Shown here: positions 18,512-24,945 of the stretch, one piece after another
Layout: each line of letters begins with the position of its first letter
Position numbering within the stretch: position 1 is the stretch's first letter
Source of the DNA: a virus
Direction: 5' to 3' (one strand)
IMG/VR virus record: IMGVR_UViG_3300037119_003537
Location: 1-29,515 of that record
DNA: 29,515 bases
The notes under the pieces: model-generated
The model's input: the letters and a program-made list of their open reading frames with translations, nothing else
Database searches by the model: none
Told to the model about the DNA's origin: nothing
Made by a program: the position numbers and the translations under genes

Positions 18512-20320
18512 ATGGCGCGGTGGTGGGACGTGTTCCGCGCCGGCGGCGTCGGCGTCGCCACGGCGCCCGGCGCCTCAAGCCCGCGCTCGAAAGAGAACGA
18601 GCCGGGCAGCTCGCTGCAGGACTGGCAGCGACGCGCCTGGGAGTTCTACGACCAGCTCGGCGAGATTCACTACGCCGGCAGTTTCTACGCCCGCATGCTG
18701 AGTGGCATCACGCTCGTCGTCGAGGAGCTCGGCCCGCCGCCGCCGGACGCGGAAGGCGAGGTCGGCGCGGACGAGTGGCAGGAGTCCACGAGCGAGGAGC
18801 TGCTGGCGCTGCCCGAGCGGCTCGCGAACACGCGCGGCGGACTCGCGGCGCTGCAGGCCGACTACGGCCGCTTGCAGTTCATCCAAGGCGAGGCGCAGCT
18901 CGCGCGGTCGCTCGTCCCGCCCGACGAAGGCTCGGGCGGCGAGGTCATGATCGACTCGAACGGTGACGAGTACGTCGAGACGTGGGAGATGCTCAGCGTC
19001 GAAGAGCTGTCGTACGACAAGAGCGCGAAGGAGTACAAGCGGCGACGCGGCCACAAGCTCAGCGCTGACGAGGTGATCCGCGAGACGAACCCTGACGACC
19101 CGCTCGTCGGCACGATGATGGCGTGGCGGTTCTACCACCGCGACCCGCGTCACAGCGGCATGGCGGACTCGTCGATGCGCGCCGTGCTGAGCGACTGCGA
19201 AGAGCTGGTGCTGCTCAAGACCGCGATCCGCAACACGGCGCGGAACAGGGGAGCGGGGAACGGCATCCTGTTCCTGCCGTCGAGTCTCGGCGGGAACGAG
19301 GTCACGCTCGGCGACGGCACGAAGATACCGAAGAACGCGCAGGTGATCTACGAGTCGCTCACGGAGCCGATCGGCGACGAGCAAGCCGCGTCGGCCGTCA
19401 CGCCCGTGATCATCTTCGCGCCGCCCGACACGACCGCGAGCACCGCGTTCCACGTAGACCTGCGCGGCGCCGCCTTGTACCGCGAAACCGGGCTACGCGA
19501 CGAGTGCATCCGGCGTATCGCGATCGGCCTCGACATGCCGCCCGAGGACCTGCTCGGCGTCGCGAACGCGAATCACTGGACGGCGTGGCAGATCGACGAA
19601 GCGAAGTGGACGAGTCACGGCGCGCCGGTCGCCGCCGAGTACGTCGAGCAGCTCACAGAAGCGCTGCTCGCGCCTCTCGCGCGCGAGCTGGGCCTCGACC
19701 CTCGCCGCGTGCGGTTCTGGTACGACGCGGCTGCCGTCGTGCAGGACCCCGACCGCGCCAGGGCGGCGAAGGAGGCGCACTCGAACCTGACGATCAGCGA
19801 CGCGGCGTACCGCGAGGCGACGGGTTGGGCCGAGGACGACGCGCCCGACGAAGCCGAGTACGAGAAGCGCGCGAAGATGAAGAGCAGCGCGCCGGCCGAG
19901 GCGCCGCCGCCGACCGCCGAGCCCGGCGCGGCCGTCGCGAGCGCGGAGCACGTCATCGGACTCGCCGAGGCGTGCGTGCTGCGCTGCCGCGAGCTAGCCG
20001 GCTCGAAGCTGCGCACGAAGATGCAGCGCGCCGACGCGCCACCGAACCTGCGCGCGCGTATCTCGACGGCGCAGAACGTCGAGGTCGCGCACCGCCTCGC
20101 GGTCGAGCTGCGCGGCTCGCTCGACTCGGACAGTCTCGTGGCCGGCGCCGGGCAGGTGTTCCTCAGCGCGATGATCCGCATGGGCCTCGAACCGTCGATG
20201 GCCGAACGGCTCGTCAGGGTCACGGAGGAGCACGCCGCGTTGACGCTGTTCGACGACGAGCCCGGCCCGCTACCCGACGAGGCGTTGGCGATATGCGGCC
20301 TGCTCTCACGCCGAGCGTAG
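18512..20320 (+). CDS. Portal protein
   Basis: This 602-residue protein is a portal of the actinobacteriophage kind. Marks are the N-terminal DWQRRAWEFYDQLGEIHYAGSFYARMLSG, the stem and wing region MMAWRFYHRDPRHSGMADSSMRAVL, then RNRGAGNGILFLPSS. The clearest block is GLRDECIRRIAIGLDMPPEDLLGVANANHWTAWQIDEAKW, which is the conserved crown-side segment in these proteins. The portal forms the dodecameric ring at one head vertex, through which the terminase pumps DNA. Length is typical. GGAGG (18500-18504) lies upstream of ATG 18512. The MuF gene overlaps its last 28 nt. Confidence 0.9.
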   Translation: MARWWDVFRAGGVGVATAPGASSPRSKENEPGSSLQDWQRRAWEFYDQLGEIHYAGSFYARMLSGITLVVEELGPPPPDAEGEVGADEWQESTSEELLALPERLANTRGGLAALQADYGRLQFIQGEAQLARSLVPPDEGSGGEVMIDSNGDEYVETWEMLSVEELSYDKSAKEYKRRRGHKLSADEVIRETNPDDPLVGTMMAWRFYHRDPRHSGMADSSMRAVLSDCEELVLLKTAIRNTARNRGAGNGILFLPSSLGGNEVTLGDGTKIPKNAQVIYESLTEPIGDEQAASAVTPVIIFAPPDTTASTAFHVDLRGAALYRETGLRDECIRRIAIGLDMPPEDLLGVANANHWTAWQIDEAKWTSHGAPVAAEYVEQLTEALLAPLARELGLDPRRVRFWYDAAAVVQDPDRARAAKEAHSNLTISDAAYREATGWAEDDAPDEAEYEKRAKMKSSAPAEAPPPTAEPGAAVASAEHVIGLAEACVLRCRELAGSKLRTKMQRADAPPNLRARISTAQNVEVAHRLAVELRGSLDSDSLVAGAGQVFLSAMIRMGLEPSMAERLVRVTEEHAALTLFDDEPGPLPDEALAICGLLSRRA

Positions 20321-21882
20321 TCACAGACGCATCGAAGGCCGCGATCGAAGCGGCCGCAGCGGAGCACGAGCCGCGTTGCCGCCGCGCCGTAGAGCGCCTG
20401 CTCCGCCGCCTCGTGCGCGAGGCGGTCGCCGCGTTCGAGGACTCGACGCGCATCGTTCACGCGGCTGCGGAGGCCGACTGGACGCCACCGTCGTACCACG
20501 TCCCCGTCAGCAGCGACCTGCTCGACGAGGAGGCCGCGAACGAGCTGCTCGGCGAGACGACGAGCAAGCACGCGGGCGCGGCGGCGCGCAGCGTCGCCGG
20601 CGACCTCGCCGTCCAGTTCGACGTATCGAGCCGGCTGCTCGAAGGCGTCATCGCCTCGCAGGCCGGCCAGAAGATCGTGACGGCGCCGAGCGACCTCGTG
20701 GAGACGATGATGGGCAGCCTTCAGACGAGCTACGACGAGGGACACTCGATCCCGCGCGCCGCTCGAGAAATGCGCAAGGCCGGGTACGCGCAGTCGCAGA
20801 GGATGGCTGAGCGCATCGCGCGCACCGAGGTCATCAGCGCCTCGAACGCCGCGAGCCTCGCCAGCGTGCGCGCCGGCACGGACCTGAAGTACAAGAGCTG
20901 GATGGCGACGAACGACGCGCTCACCCGGCCCGAGCACGCCGAGGCCGACGGCCAAGTCGTCAAGATCGAAGCGACGTTCGACGTGGGCGGCGAAGCGCTC
21001 GACTGTCCCGGCGACGGCAGCGCGTGGAACGCGATCAACTGCCGCTGCTCGATCGGGTACCAAGACGAGCCCGGCGTGGCCGTGCTCGCGAACCGCGCAA
21101 GTAGGGTTCCCCTCGACACAGGAGGCACGAGCATGGCGACAGCAGAAGCAGAGCAGACAGACGCGCCGGTCGGCGCGGCCTGGAGCGGCGTCATTGCGCA
21201 GGAAGGCGTCGATACCGGCGACGGGCGGCGCATCGAGCGGAACGCGCTCGGCTGGCGTGCGCTGCCGTTGACGCTGATGGGCCAGACGACGACGCCCGAG
21301 TGGGGTGGGCATACGGACGCGCAGGTCTGCGGCCGCATCGATTCCATCACGCGCGAGGGTGACGACATACTCGCCGGCGGCGTGTTCGACACCGGCACCG
21401 TCGGCGCCGACATTGAGCGCATGGTCAGGGAGCAGGTGCTACGCGGCGTGTCGGTAGACCTCGCCGTCAACGAAGCCGAGATGATCCCCGACGAGGAAAT
21501 CGAAGACCCGATGGAAGCCTGGTTCATGGGCACCTTCGTGATCCTCGACGGCACGATCCTCGGCGCGACGGTCGTGCCGTTCCCCGCGTTCGAGAACGCC
21601 TCGATCGCCATCGTGGCGGGCGGCGCGATGCGTATCGGCAACCGCCGCTTCGAGAACATCGACGGCAAGCGCACGCTCGTCGTGAGCTTCTTCATGCCGT
21701 TCGGCGCCGAGTTCGCCGACCCGCCGCCGCCGCCCGCCGGCGAGAAGAAGCCGGCCGACGGCGAGGACGACCCCGACCAGGGCGAGGACGACGCCGTGGA
21801 GACCGCGATGACCGCTGTCGAGAACGCCGTGGACAAGCTGCGCAGCGCGATCGACGCAGACGCAGCATCGGAGCCCAAGTGA
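20293..21882 (+). CDS. MuF-like head protein fused to prohead protease
   Basis: The 529-residue frame starts at ATG 20293 inside the portal gene. Residues 1-260 are a MuF-type minor head protein. It has long helices, then IARTEVISASNAASLASVRAG and WMATNDALTRPEHAEADGQVV, with CPGDGSAWNAINCRCSIGY as the C-terminal MuF motif. From residue 281 (MATAEAEQTD) follows a capsid maturation protease: GVIAQEGVDTGDGRRIERNALGW, GRIDSITREGDDILAGGVFDTG, VLRGVSVDLAVNEAE. It ends in an acidic tail after PPPPPAGEKK. MuF-protease fusions are known in actinobacteriophages. The internal strong start at 21133 may also release the protease alone. Its usual C-terminal part is on the next gene. Confidence 0.85.
   Translation: MRPALTPSVVTDASKAAIEAAAAEHEPRCRRAVERLLRRLVREAVAAFEDSTRIVHAAAEADWTPPSYHVPVSSDLLDEEAANELLGETTSKHAGAAARSVAGDLAVQFDVSSRLLEGVIASQAGQKIVTAPSDLVETMMGSLQTSYDEGHSIPRAAREMRKAGYAQSQRMAERIARTEVISASNAASLASVRAGTDLKYKSWMATNDALTRPEHAEADGQVVKIEATFDVGGEALDCPGDGSAWNAINCRCSIGYQDEPGVAVLANRASRVPLDTGGTSMATAEAEQTDAPVGAAWSGVIAQEGVDTGDGRRIERNALGWRALPLTLMGQTTTPEWGGHTDAQVCGRIDSITREGDDILAGGVFDTGTVGADIERMVREQVLRGVSVDLAVNEAEMIPDEEIEDPMEAWFMGTFVILDGTILGATVVPFPAFENASIAIVAGGAMRIGNRRFENIDGKRTLVVSFFMPFGAEFADPPPPPAGEKKPADGEDDPDQGEDDAVETAMTAVENAVDKLRSAIDADAASEPK
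21119..21135 (+). promoter_or_regulatory. Internal RBS and in-frame start inside the MuF-protease gene
   Basis: CAGGAGG followed by CACGAGC and ATG (21133-21135) is an excellent translation start, in frame with the fusion at codon 281, exactly at the boundary between MuF and protease. The codons just before it are unusual for this genome. It may produce a separate 249-residue protease. Confidence 0.6.
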
Positions 21883-22493
21883 CCATCACCGCGTTCAAGA
21901 ACCCGAATCTCGAGGGACCGACTCCGCTCACGATCGACGGCGACGTGGTGTACGGCCACTACGCCGCGTGGGGCACGGAGCACATCGGCGCCGCCGGCGT
22001 CACACCGCCCAGAGGCGGCACGCACCGCTACTTCCACCTCGGCGCGTACGACCTCGACGGCAAGGAGATCGACGTTGGGTGCATCACGATGCGCACCGGC
22101 CACGCCGGCCTGCGCCTCGCGGCCGACGACGCGCGGAAGCATTACGAGGACACCGGCACCGTCGCCGCGTACGTCCGCGCGGGCGACGACGAGCATGGCG
22201 GCTGGTTCTGCGGCCGGCTCGCGAAGAACCTCGACGACGCGCGTATCGAAGAGCTGCGCGGCGCGAAGGTCAGCGGCGACTGGCGCGGCATCAACGGCAG
22301 GCGCGAGCTGATCGGCATCCTCGCGGTCTGCACGCCGGGCTTCCCGATCCCCCGGCCGCGCGCGCTGATCGCTGCGGGGCAGCGCGAACCGCTCGCGCTC
22401 GTCGCGTGCGGCATCGTCAGGGGCGACGACGCTCGGCTCCGTCTGCGCGCTCGCTTGGCGCGAGGAAGGCTTCGCGCTAGACTCGCCGAATGA
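21879..22493 (+). CDS. C-terminal part of actinophage capsid maturation protease, separate gene
   Basis: It starts at GTG 21879 (GTGA overlap) and has 204 residues. The sequence FKNPNLEGPTPLTIDGDVVY, AWGTEHIGAAGVTPP, HYEDTGTVAAYVRAGDDEHG and VSGDWRGINGRRELIGILAV-CTPGFPIPRPRA matches the region that in many actinobacteriophages forms the C-terminal half of the capsid maturation protease chain. Here it is a gene of its own. It could be a protease cofactor or an internal scaffold component. Coupled translation would keep it stoichiometric with the upstream protein. The last 20 residues are very arginine-rich. The TAGACT promoter of the next gene lies in its end. Confidence 0.75.
   Translation: MTITAFKNPNLEGPTPLTIDGDVVYGHYAAWGTEHIGAAGVTPPRGGTHRYFHLGAYDLDGKEIDVGCITMRTGHAGLRLAADDARKHYEDTGTVAAYVRAGDDEHGGWFCGRLAKNLDDARIEELRGAKVSGDWRGINGRRELIGILAVCTPGFPIPRPRALIAAGQREPLALVACGIVRGDDARLRLRARLARGRLRARLAE
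22455..22489 (+). promoter_or_regulatory. Promoter TTGGCG-17-TAGACT, leaderless for the 22490 gene
   Basis: TTGGCG (22455-22460), exactly 17 bp, then TAGACT (22478-22483) within CGCGCTAGACTCG. Six bases follow before ATG 22490, so transcription would begin at the start codon. This is the best -35/-10 pair in the window and the clearest leaderless candidate. It lies inside the preceding coding region. Confidence 0.65.
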
Positions 22494-22669
22494 TCAAGAC
22501 TCAGCGGGACGCAGAGAAGCACGAGGCGCGGCAGCAGGCCGAGATTCGGATGCTGCGACGCGCGTTGAACGCGGCGCTTGACCGCGTGGACGAGTTGGAG
22601 CGGGAATGCGCGTCGGCGTGGGACGCGGTACGCGAGAGCGGGGCGCAACCGGCCGGCGAAGTAGCCTGA
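22490..22669 (+). CDS. Small coiled-coil protein, 59 aa
   Basis: It starts at ATG 22490, overlapping the previous TGA (ATGA), and also lies directly at a predicted transcript start, so it can be read both coupled and leaderless. Residues 5-52 form one continuous charged helix with heptad character (AEKHEARQQAEIRMLRRALN, AALDRVDELEREC), which suggests a coiled coil. No family is recognised. It could be a small scaffold- or regulator-like peptide; it is made from its own promoter in the middle of the head genes. Confidence 0.65.
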   Translation: MIKTQRDAEKHEARQQAEIRMLRRALNAALDRVDELERECASAWDAVRESGAQPAGEVA

Positions 22670-22738
22670 CCGTATGGGGCGAGGCGCGGCGATGACGAGC
22701 ACCGTGCACTGCGCTTCTCGCCGGCCTCGCCTCTCGCC

Positions 22739-23443
22739 GTGACGCGCGAAACGCGCCGCGCCGCGCCGCCGCCGCCGGTCAGCCTGAGCGTCGCGATCCA
22801 GACGCACCCGGCGCGGCCCGAACTCGCCGGCCGTCTGCTACGCGAGCTGCGCGACGTGCGCGCGGAGAACAAGCGCATCACGACGCTCGTCGAGGTCGTG
22901 AGCGACCCGGACCCGAGCGGGCCACGCAACCCCTGGCGCACCGCCCGGCTCTGCTGGGAACGCACACCGCCCGACTGCACGCACCGGCTCGTGCTGCAGG
23001 ACGACGTGATCCCCTGCCGCCGCTTCCTGTTCCACGCGCGGCTCGCGCTCGCCGCGAAGCCCGACCGCATCACGACGTTCTACCTCGGCCAGTACCCCGT
23101 CACGACGTACCGGGACATGCTGATCGCGTCGATGCGCTGCGCGGCGTGGGTGCGCGGCTCGCCGGCCTCGTTCGTGCCGGCTCTCGCCTTGGCGATCCCC
23201 GCGCCGCTCGTCGCCTCTCTCGCCGAGTTTCACGACGGCACGGAGCCGATCGCGGATGACGAGGTGTACGGCCGCTGGTGCCGCGCCGAGGGCTACCCCT
23301 GGTTCGCGACGATCCCGAGCCTCGTGAATCACGACGATGACGCGCCGAGCCTGATGCGTGACCCGTACGCGCGCGGCAGCCGCACCGCGTCGTGCTGGAT
23401 CGGTAATACCGACCCTCACTTGATTGACTGGACGCGCGACTAA
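22739..23443 (+). CDS. GT-A type glycosyltransferase in the head gene cluster
   Basis: The protein has 234 residues from GTG 22739. The GT-A pattern is VSLSVAIQTHPARPELAGRLL, a variable segment, then RLVLQDDVIPCRRFL (83-97) with the metal-binding QDD. The region ITTFYLGQYPVTTYRDM is followed by DDEVYGRWCRAEGYPWFATIPSLVNHDDDAPSLM, similar to the acceptor side of GT25-like and related phage transferases. It is the fifth glycosyltransferase of the window and the only one placed among head genes. It may decorate capsid protein or add to DNA modification. The RBS is poor. Confidence 0.7.
   Translation: MTRETRRAAPPPPVSLSVAIQTHPARPELAGRLLRELRDVRAENKRITTLVEVVSDPDPSGPRNPWRTARLCWERTPPDCTHRLVLQDDVIPCRRFLFHARLALAAKPDRITTFYLGQYPVTTYRDMLIASMRCAAWVRGSPASFVPALALAIPAPLVASLAEFHDGTEPIADDEVYGRWCRAEGYPWFATIPSLVNHDDDAPSLMRDPYARGSRTASCWIGNTDPHLIDWTRD
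23402..23410 (+). repeat. GGTAATACC site near the end of the head-cluster glycosyltransferase
   Basis: The fifth copy of the palindromic site lies 33 bp before the stop codon and encodes Gly-Asn-Thr, a frame different from the Val-Ile-Pro copies. It is just upstream of the terminator at 23455-23481. Confidence 0.5.
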
Positions 23444-23454
23444 CGTGGACCGTG

Positions 23455-23481
23455 CGGCCGGCCGCTGAGCGCGGCCGGCCG
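23455..23481. terminator. Bidirectional 11-bp hairpin between convergent genes
   Basis: CGGCCGGCCGC (23455-23465) pairs perfectly with GCGGCCGGCCG (23471-23481) around TGAGC. It occupies the 60-bp gap between the convergent stops at 23443 and 23504, so it can end both transcripts. No T run. Confidence 0.7.
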
Positions 23482-23503
23482 GTCGAGCGGGTCGAGTGGG
23501 GGG

Positions 23504-23977
23504 CTAGTGGCAGATGCGGATCGCGCGGCTCTTCGCCGAGTCGCTCACGTTGCTGAGTGTTTCCAGCGGCTCGCGGTGCATGTCCCGCGCGAAGTCGGTG
23601 ATGCTCGTATGCCGATGCCCCTTGAGGTACAGCGTGAACGAGTCACTGACCTTCGACTGCGCGACCCACCACGAGTGGATCGCGCGGCGGCAGCTCGGCG
23701 CCTGCGGCCTTGCGATCTTCGCGACCGCGCGATCGAAGCCGTGATCGCCGGGCTTCGAGACGATGCCGAGGAAGCCGGTCACGACGCACTCCCCGATCTT
23801 CTGATCGTCCTTGTGGAATGCGTCGAGGCAACGTGGGCCGATCGGATCAATGATCTTGCTGAGTCGGTTGTCGCGCTGCTGGAGCCAGAGCGCGAAGCTC
23901 GGCGGCGACGCGGCGGCGCCGGCGGGCAGGGCGAGCGCCGCGACGAGTGCGGCGGCGATGAGGGTCGAGCGGATCAT
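23504..23977 (-). CDS. Secreted protein with four cysteines
   Basis: The chosen start is ATG 23977, where a good Sec signal peptide begins (MIRSTLIAAALVAALALPAG with AAA-S as likely cleavage near residue 23), overlapping the upstream stop by 4 nt. The 134-residue mature part has exactly four cysteines: RCLDAF, ECVVTG, SCRRAI and IRICH. They could form two disulfides outside the membrane. No catalytic motif is visible. It is leftward and lies between rightward head genes, the position typical of cargo (moron) genes expressed separately. Exported phage proteins of this kind can alter the cell surface or block superinfection, but here this is inference. Confidence 0.7.
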   Translation of the reverse strand: MIRSTLIAAALVAALALPAGAAASPPSFALWLQQRDNRLSKIIDPIGPRCLDAFHKDDQKIGECVVTGFLGIVSKPGDHGFDRAVAKIARPQAPSCRRAIHSWWVAQSKVSDSFTLYLKGHRHTSITDFARDMHREPLETLSNVSDSAKSRAIRICH

Positions 23978-24174
23978 GCTGTGCCTTTCGAGGGTCGAGC
24001 GGTTCCGAAGATGTGCTCCGGTTGGGTGGGGGTGGCGCAGTCGTGCGCGTGGGCGAGGATGACGTGACCGTTGAGCCGCTCGATGGTCGTGACCATGCGC
24101 GTGCCGACCTCGATCCACTGCCCGCAGCGGTAGCAGCGGGCCTTGACGAAGCAGGTGTGCTCGGTCGCGCTCAC
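23974..24174 (-). CDS. Small zinc-binding protein, 66 aa
   Basis: It starts at GTG 24174 (GTGA overlap) and ends overlapping the secreted-protein ATG. It contains KARCYRCGQWIEVGTRM at about residues 12-28 and HAHDCATP near residue 50, giving CxxC...HxHxC, which could form a small zinc finger. The pattern (MVTTIERLNGHVILAHAHDC) resembles zinc ribbons that open with CYRC and close with HxxC. No family is recognised. Confidence 0.6.
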   Translation of the reverse strand: MSATEHTCFVKARCYRCGQWIEVGTRMVTTIERLNGHVILAHAHDCATPTQPEHIFGTARPSKGTA

Positions 24175-24389
24175 GAGGCGTCCTGCGGCTCGGGCGCGAG
24201 CGCGACGAGCGCGTACGCGGGCCACGAGCCGCGCTTGCCGCTGTCCCAGACGACGAACACGCGGGCGGTCGCGTGATGACCGCCGAGGCGCCTCGTGACG
24301 GTGCCCGTCTCGCCGCCGCTGTGCAGACGGACGCGCATGCCGGGCTGAAGAAGCTCCGTCTCAGGCGCCCTCCGTGTCGTAGATGGCAT
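24171..24389 (-). CDS. Small SH3/KOW-like protein, 72 aa
   Basis: The frame begins at ATG 24389, inside the upstream gene, and ends overlapping the next GTG. The centre, LLQPGMRVRLHSGGETGTVTRR, then ARVFVVWDSGKRGSWPAYALVAL, has the look of a small five-stranded SH3- or KOW-like barrel: a G-rich turn, a V.V.WD.G strand and a W.A..L end. A shorter start at ATG 24338 (MRVRL) would begin inside the barrel. Function unknown; such folds often bind RNA or partner proteins. Confidence 0.55.
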   Translation of the reverse strand: MPSTTRRAPETELLQPGMRVRLHSGGETGTVTRRLGGHHATARVFVVWDSGKRGSWPAYALVALAPEPQDAS

Positions 24390-24744
24390 CGGCGTCGCTG
24401 ATCACGAGGTCGGGCCGGCCGAGGTCGAGGCAGCGCGCGTTGTGCCGCTCGCGCGAGTCGTAGTCGAGCCCGCGAGCGTCACGCCGATTGAGGGACTTCA
24501 TCCAACGGTCGAACGCGGCGCCCGGCAGGTCACGGATGCCGACGTTGGCGGAGCACTCGACGGCCTCGGCGAGGTCGCTCGTGGCCCACGGCTCGGTGCG
24601 CTTGTCGAACTCGGCGCAAATCTCGCGGGTGATGCGGATCGCGTCGGTCGGCCACGTGGCGCCGCAGTTGCTGCAGACGCGCCGGCCGTTGATGGTGTCG
24701 CCGTGCTTGCTGTAGTCGCAGAAGGTGCAGGTGGCGCGGGTCAT
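24361..24744 (-). CDS. Zinc-ribbon protein, 127 aa
   Basis: From ATG 24744 (GAGAGG upstream) the protein begins TRATCTFCDYSKHGDTINGR and continues RVCSNCGATWP, a CxxC-N16-CxxC zinc ribbon. A helical region follows, AIRITREICAEFDKRTEPW, then DLAEAVECSANVGIRDLPG and FDRWMKSLNRRDARGLDY. It ends acidic. An alternative start, ATG 24774, lies exactly where the transcript from the TATCCT box would begin and adds 10 residues (MFSFPTERHP). The choice is open. The gene heads a four-gene leftward operon ending with the secreted protein. Confidence 0.65.
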   Translation of the reverse strand: MTRATCTFCDYSKHGDTINGRRVCSNCGATWPTDAIRITREICAEFDKRTEPWATSDLAEAVECSANVGIRDLPGAAFDRWMKSLNRRDARGLDYDSRERHNARCLDLGRPDLVISDADAIYDTEGA

Positions 24745-24777
24745 CGGGTGCCTCTCGGTTGGGAAACTAAACATCGA

Positions 24778-24801
24778 CGCTAGGATAGCGCGTTTCCCGC
24801 G
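24778..24801 (-). promoter_or_regulatory. Palindromic leftward promoter/operator, copy 3
   Basis: CGCTA-GGA-TAGCG (24778-24790) holds the minus-strand -10 box TATCCT (24787-24782). It is fused to CGCGTTTCCCGCG (24789-24801). The plus-strand segment TAGCGCGTTTCCCGCG (24786-24801) is identical to 16954-16969. ATG 24774 lies 7 nt past the -10 box. The same unit controls the 16906 gene. Confidence 0.65.
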
Positions 24802-24836
24802 CTCGCGCGGCGCGACGTTGAAGAGTGGCGCCGGCG

Positions 24837-24938
24837 GGTGCGCTACGGTTCTTCCCGATCGAGCGCCGGCAGAGCCGACTCAGCGCACCGAGAGACGTAG
24901 CTCCTCGGGTCACGATTCCTGTTCGACGACCCTGGAGG
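24837..24938 (+). promoter_or_regulatory. Long structured leader of the major capsid gene
   Basis: A possible -10 box TACGGT (24844-24849) lies about 97 bp before ATG 24946. GGTGCGCT (24837-24844) and AGCGCACC (24882-24889) form an inverted repeat across it. CGGGTC (24906-24911) and GACCC (24928-24932) form a hairpin just before GGAGG (24934-24938). TTGAAG (24818-24823) is a -35 candidate but the spacer of 20 bp is too long. Confidence 0.4.
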
Positions 24939-24945
24939 ACACGTC

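Noticed and set aside
19615-21312. A 565-codon open frame on the minus strand opposite portal and MuF genes, and a 488-codon one at 20730-22196
   Set aside because: Long antisense frames arise from the codon bias of GC-rich genes. These run opposite clear portal and head-protein genes and have Arg/Ala- or Ser-rich, motif-free translations.
22674-22742. A 22-codon frame between the coiled-coil gene and the glycosyltransferase
   Set aside because: No ribosome binding site and no recognisable feature; too short to support, although it overlaps the next GTG.
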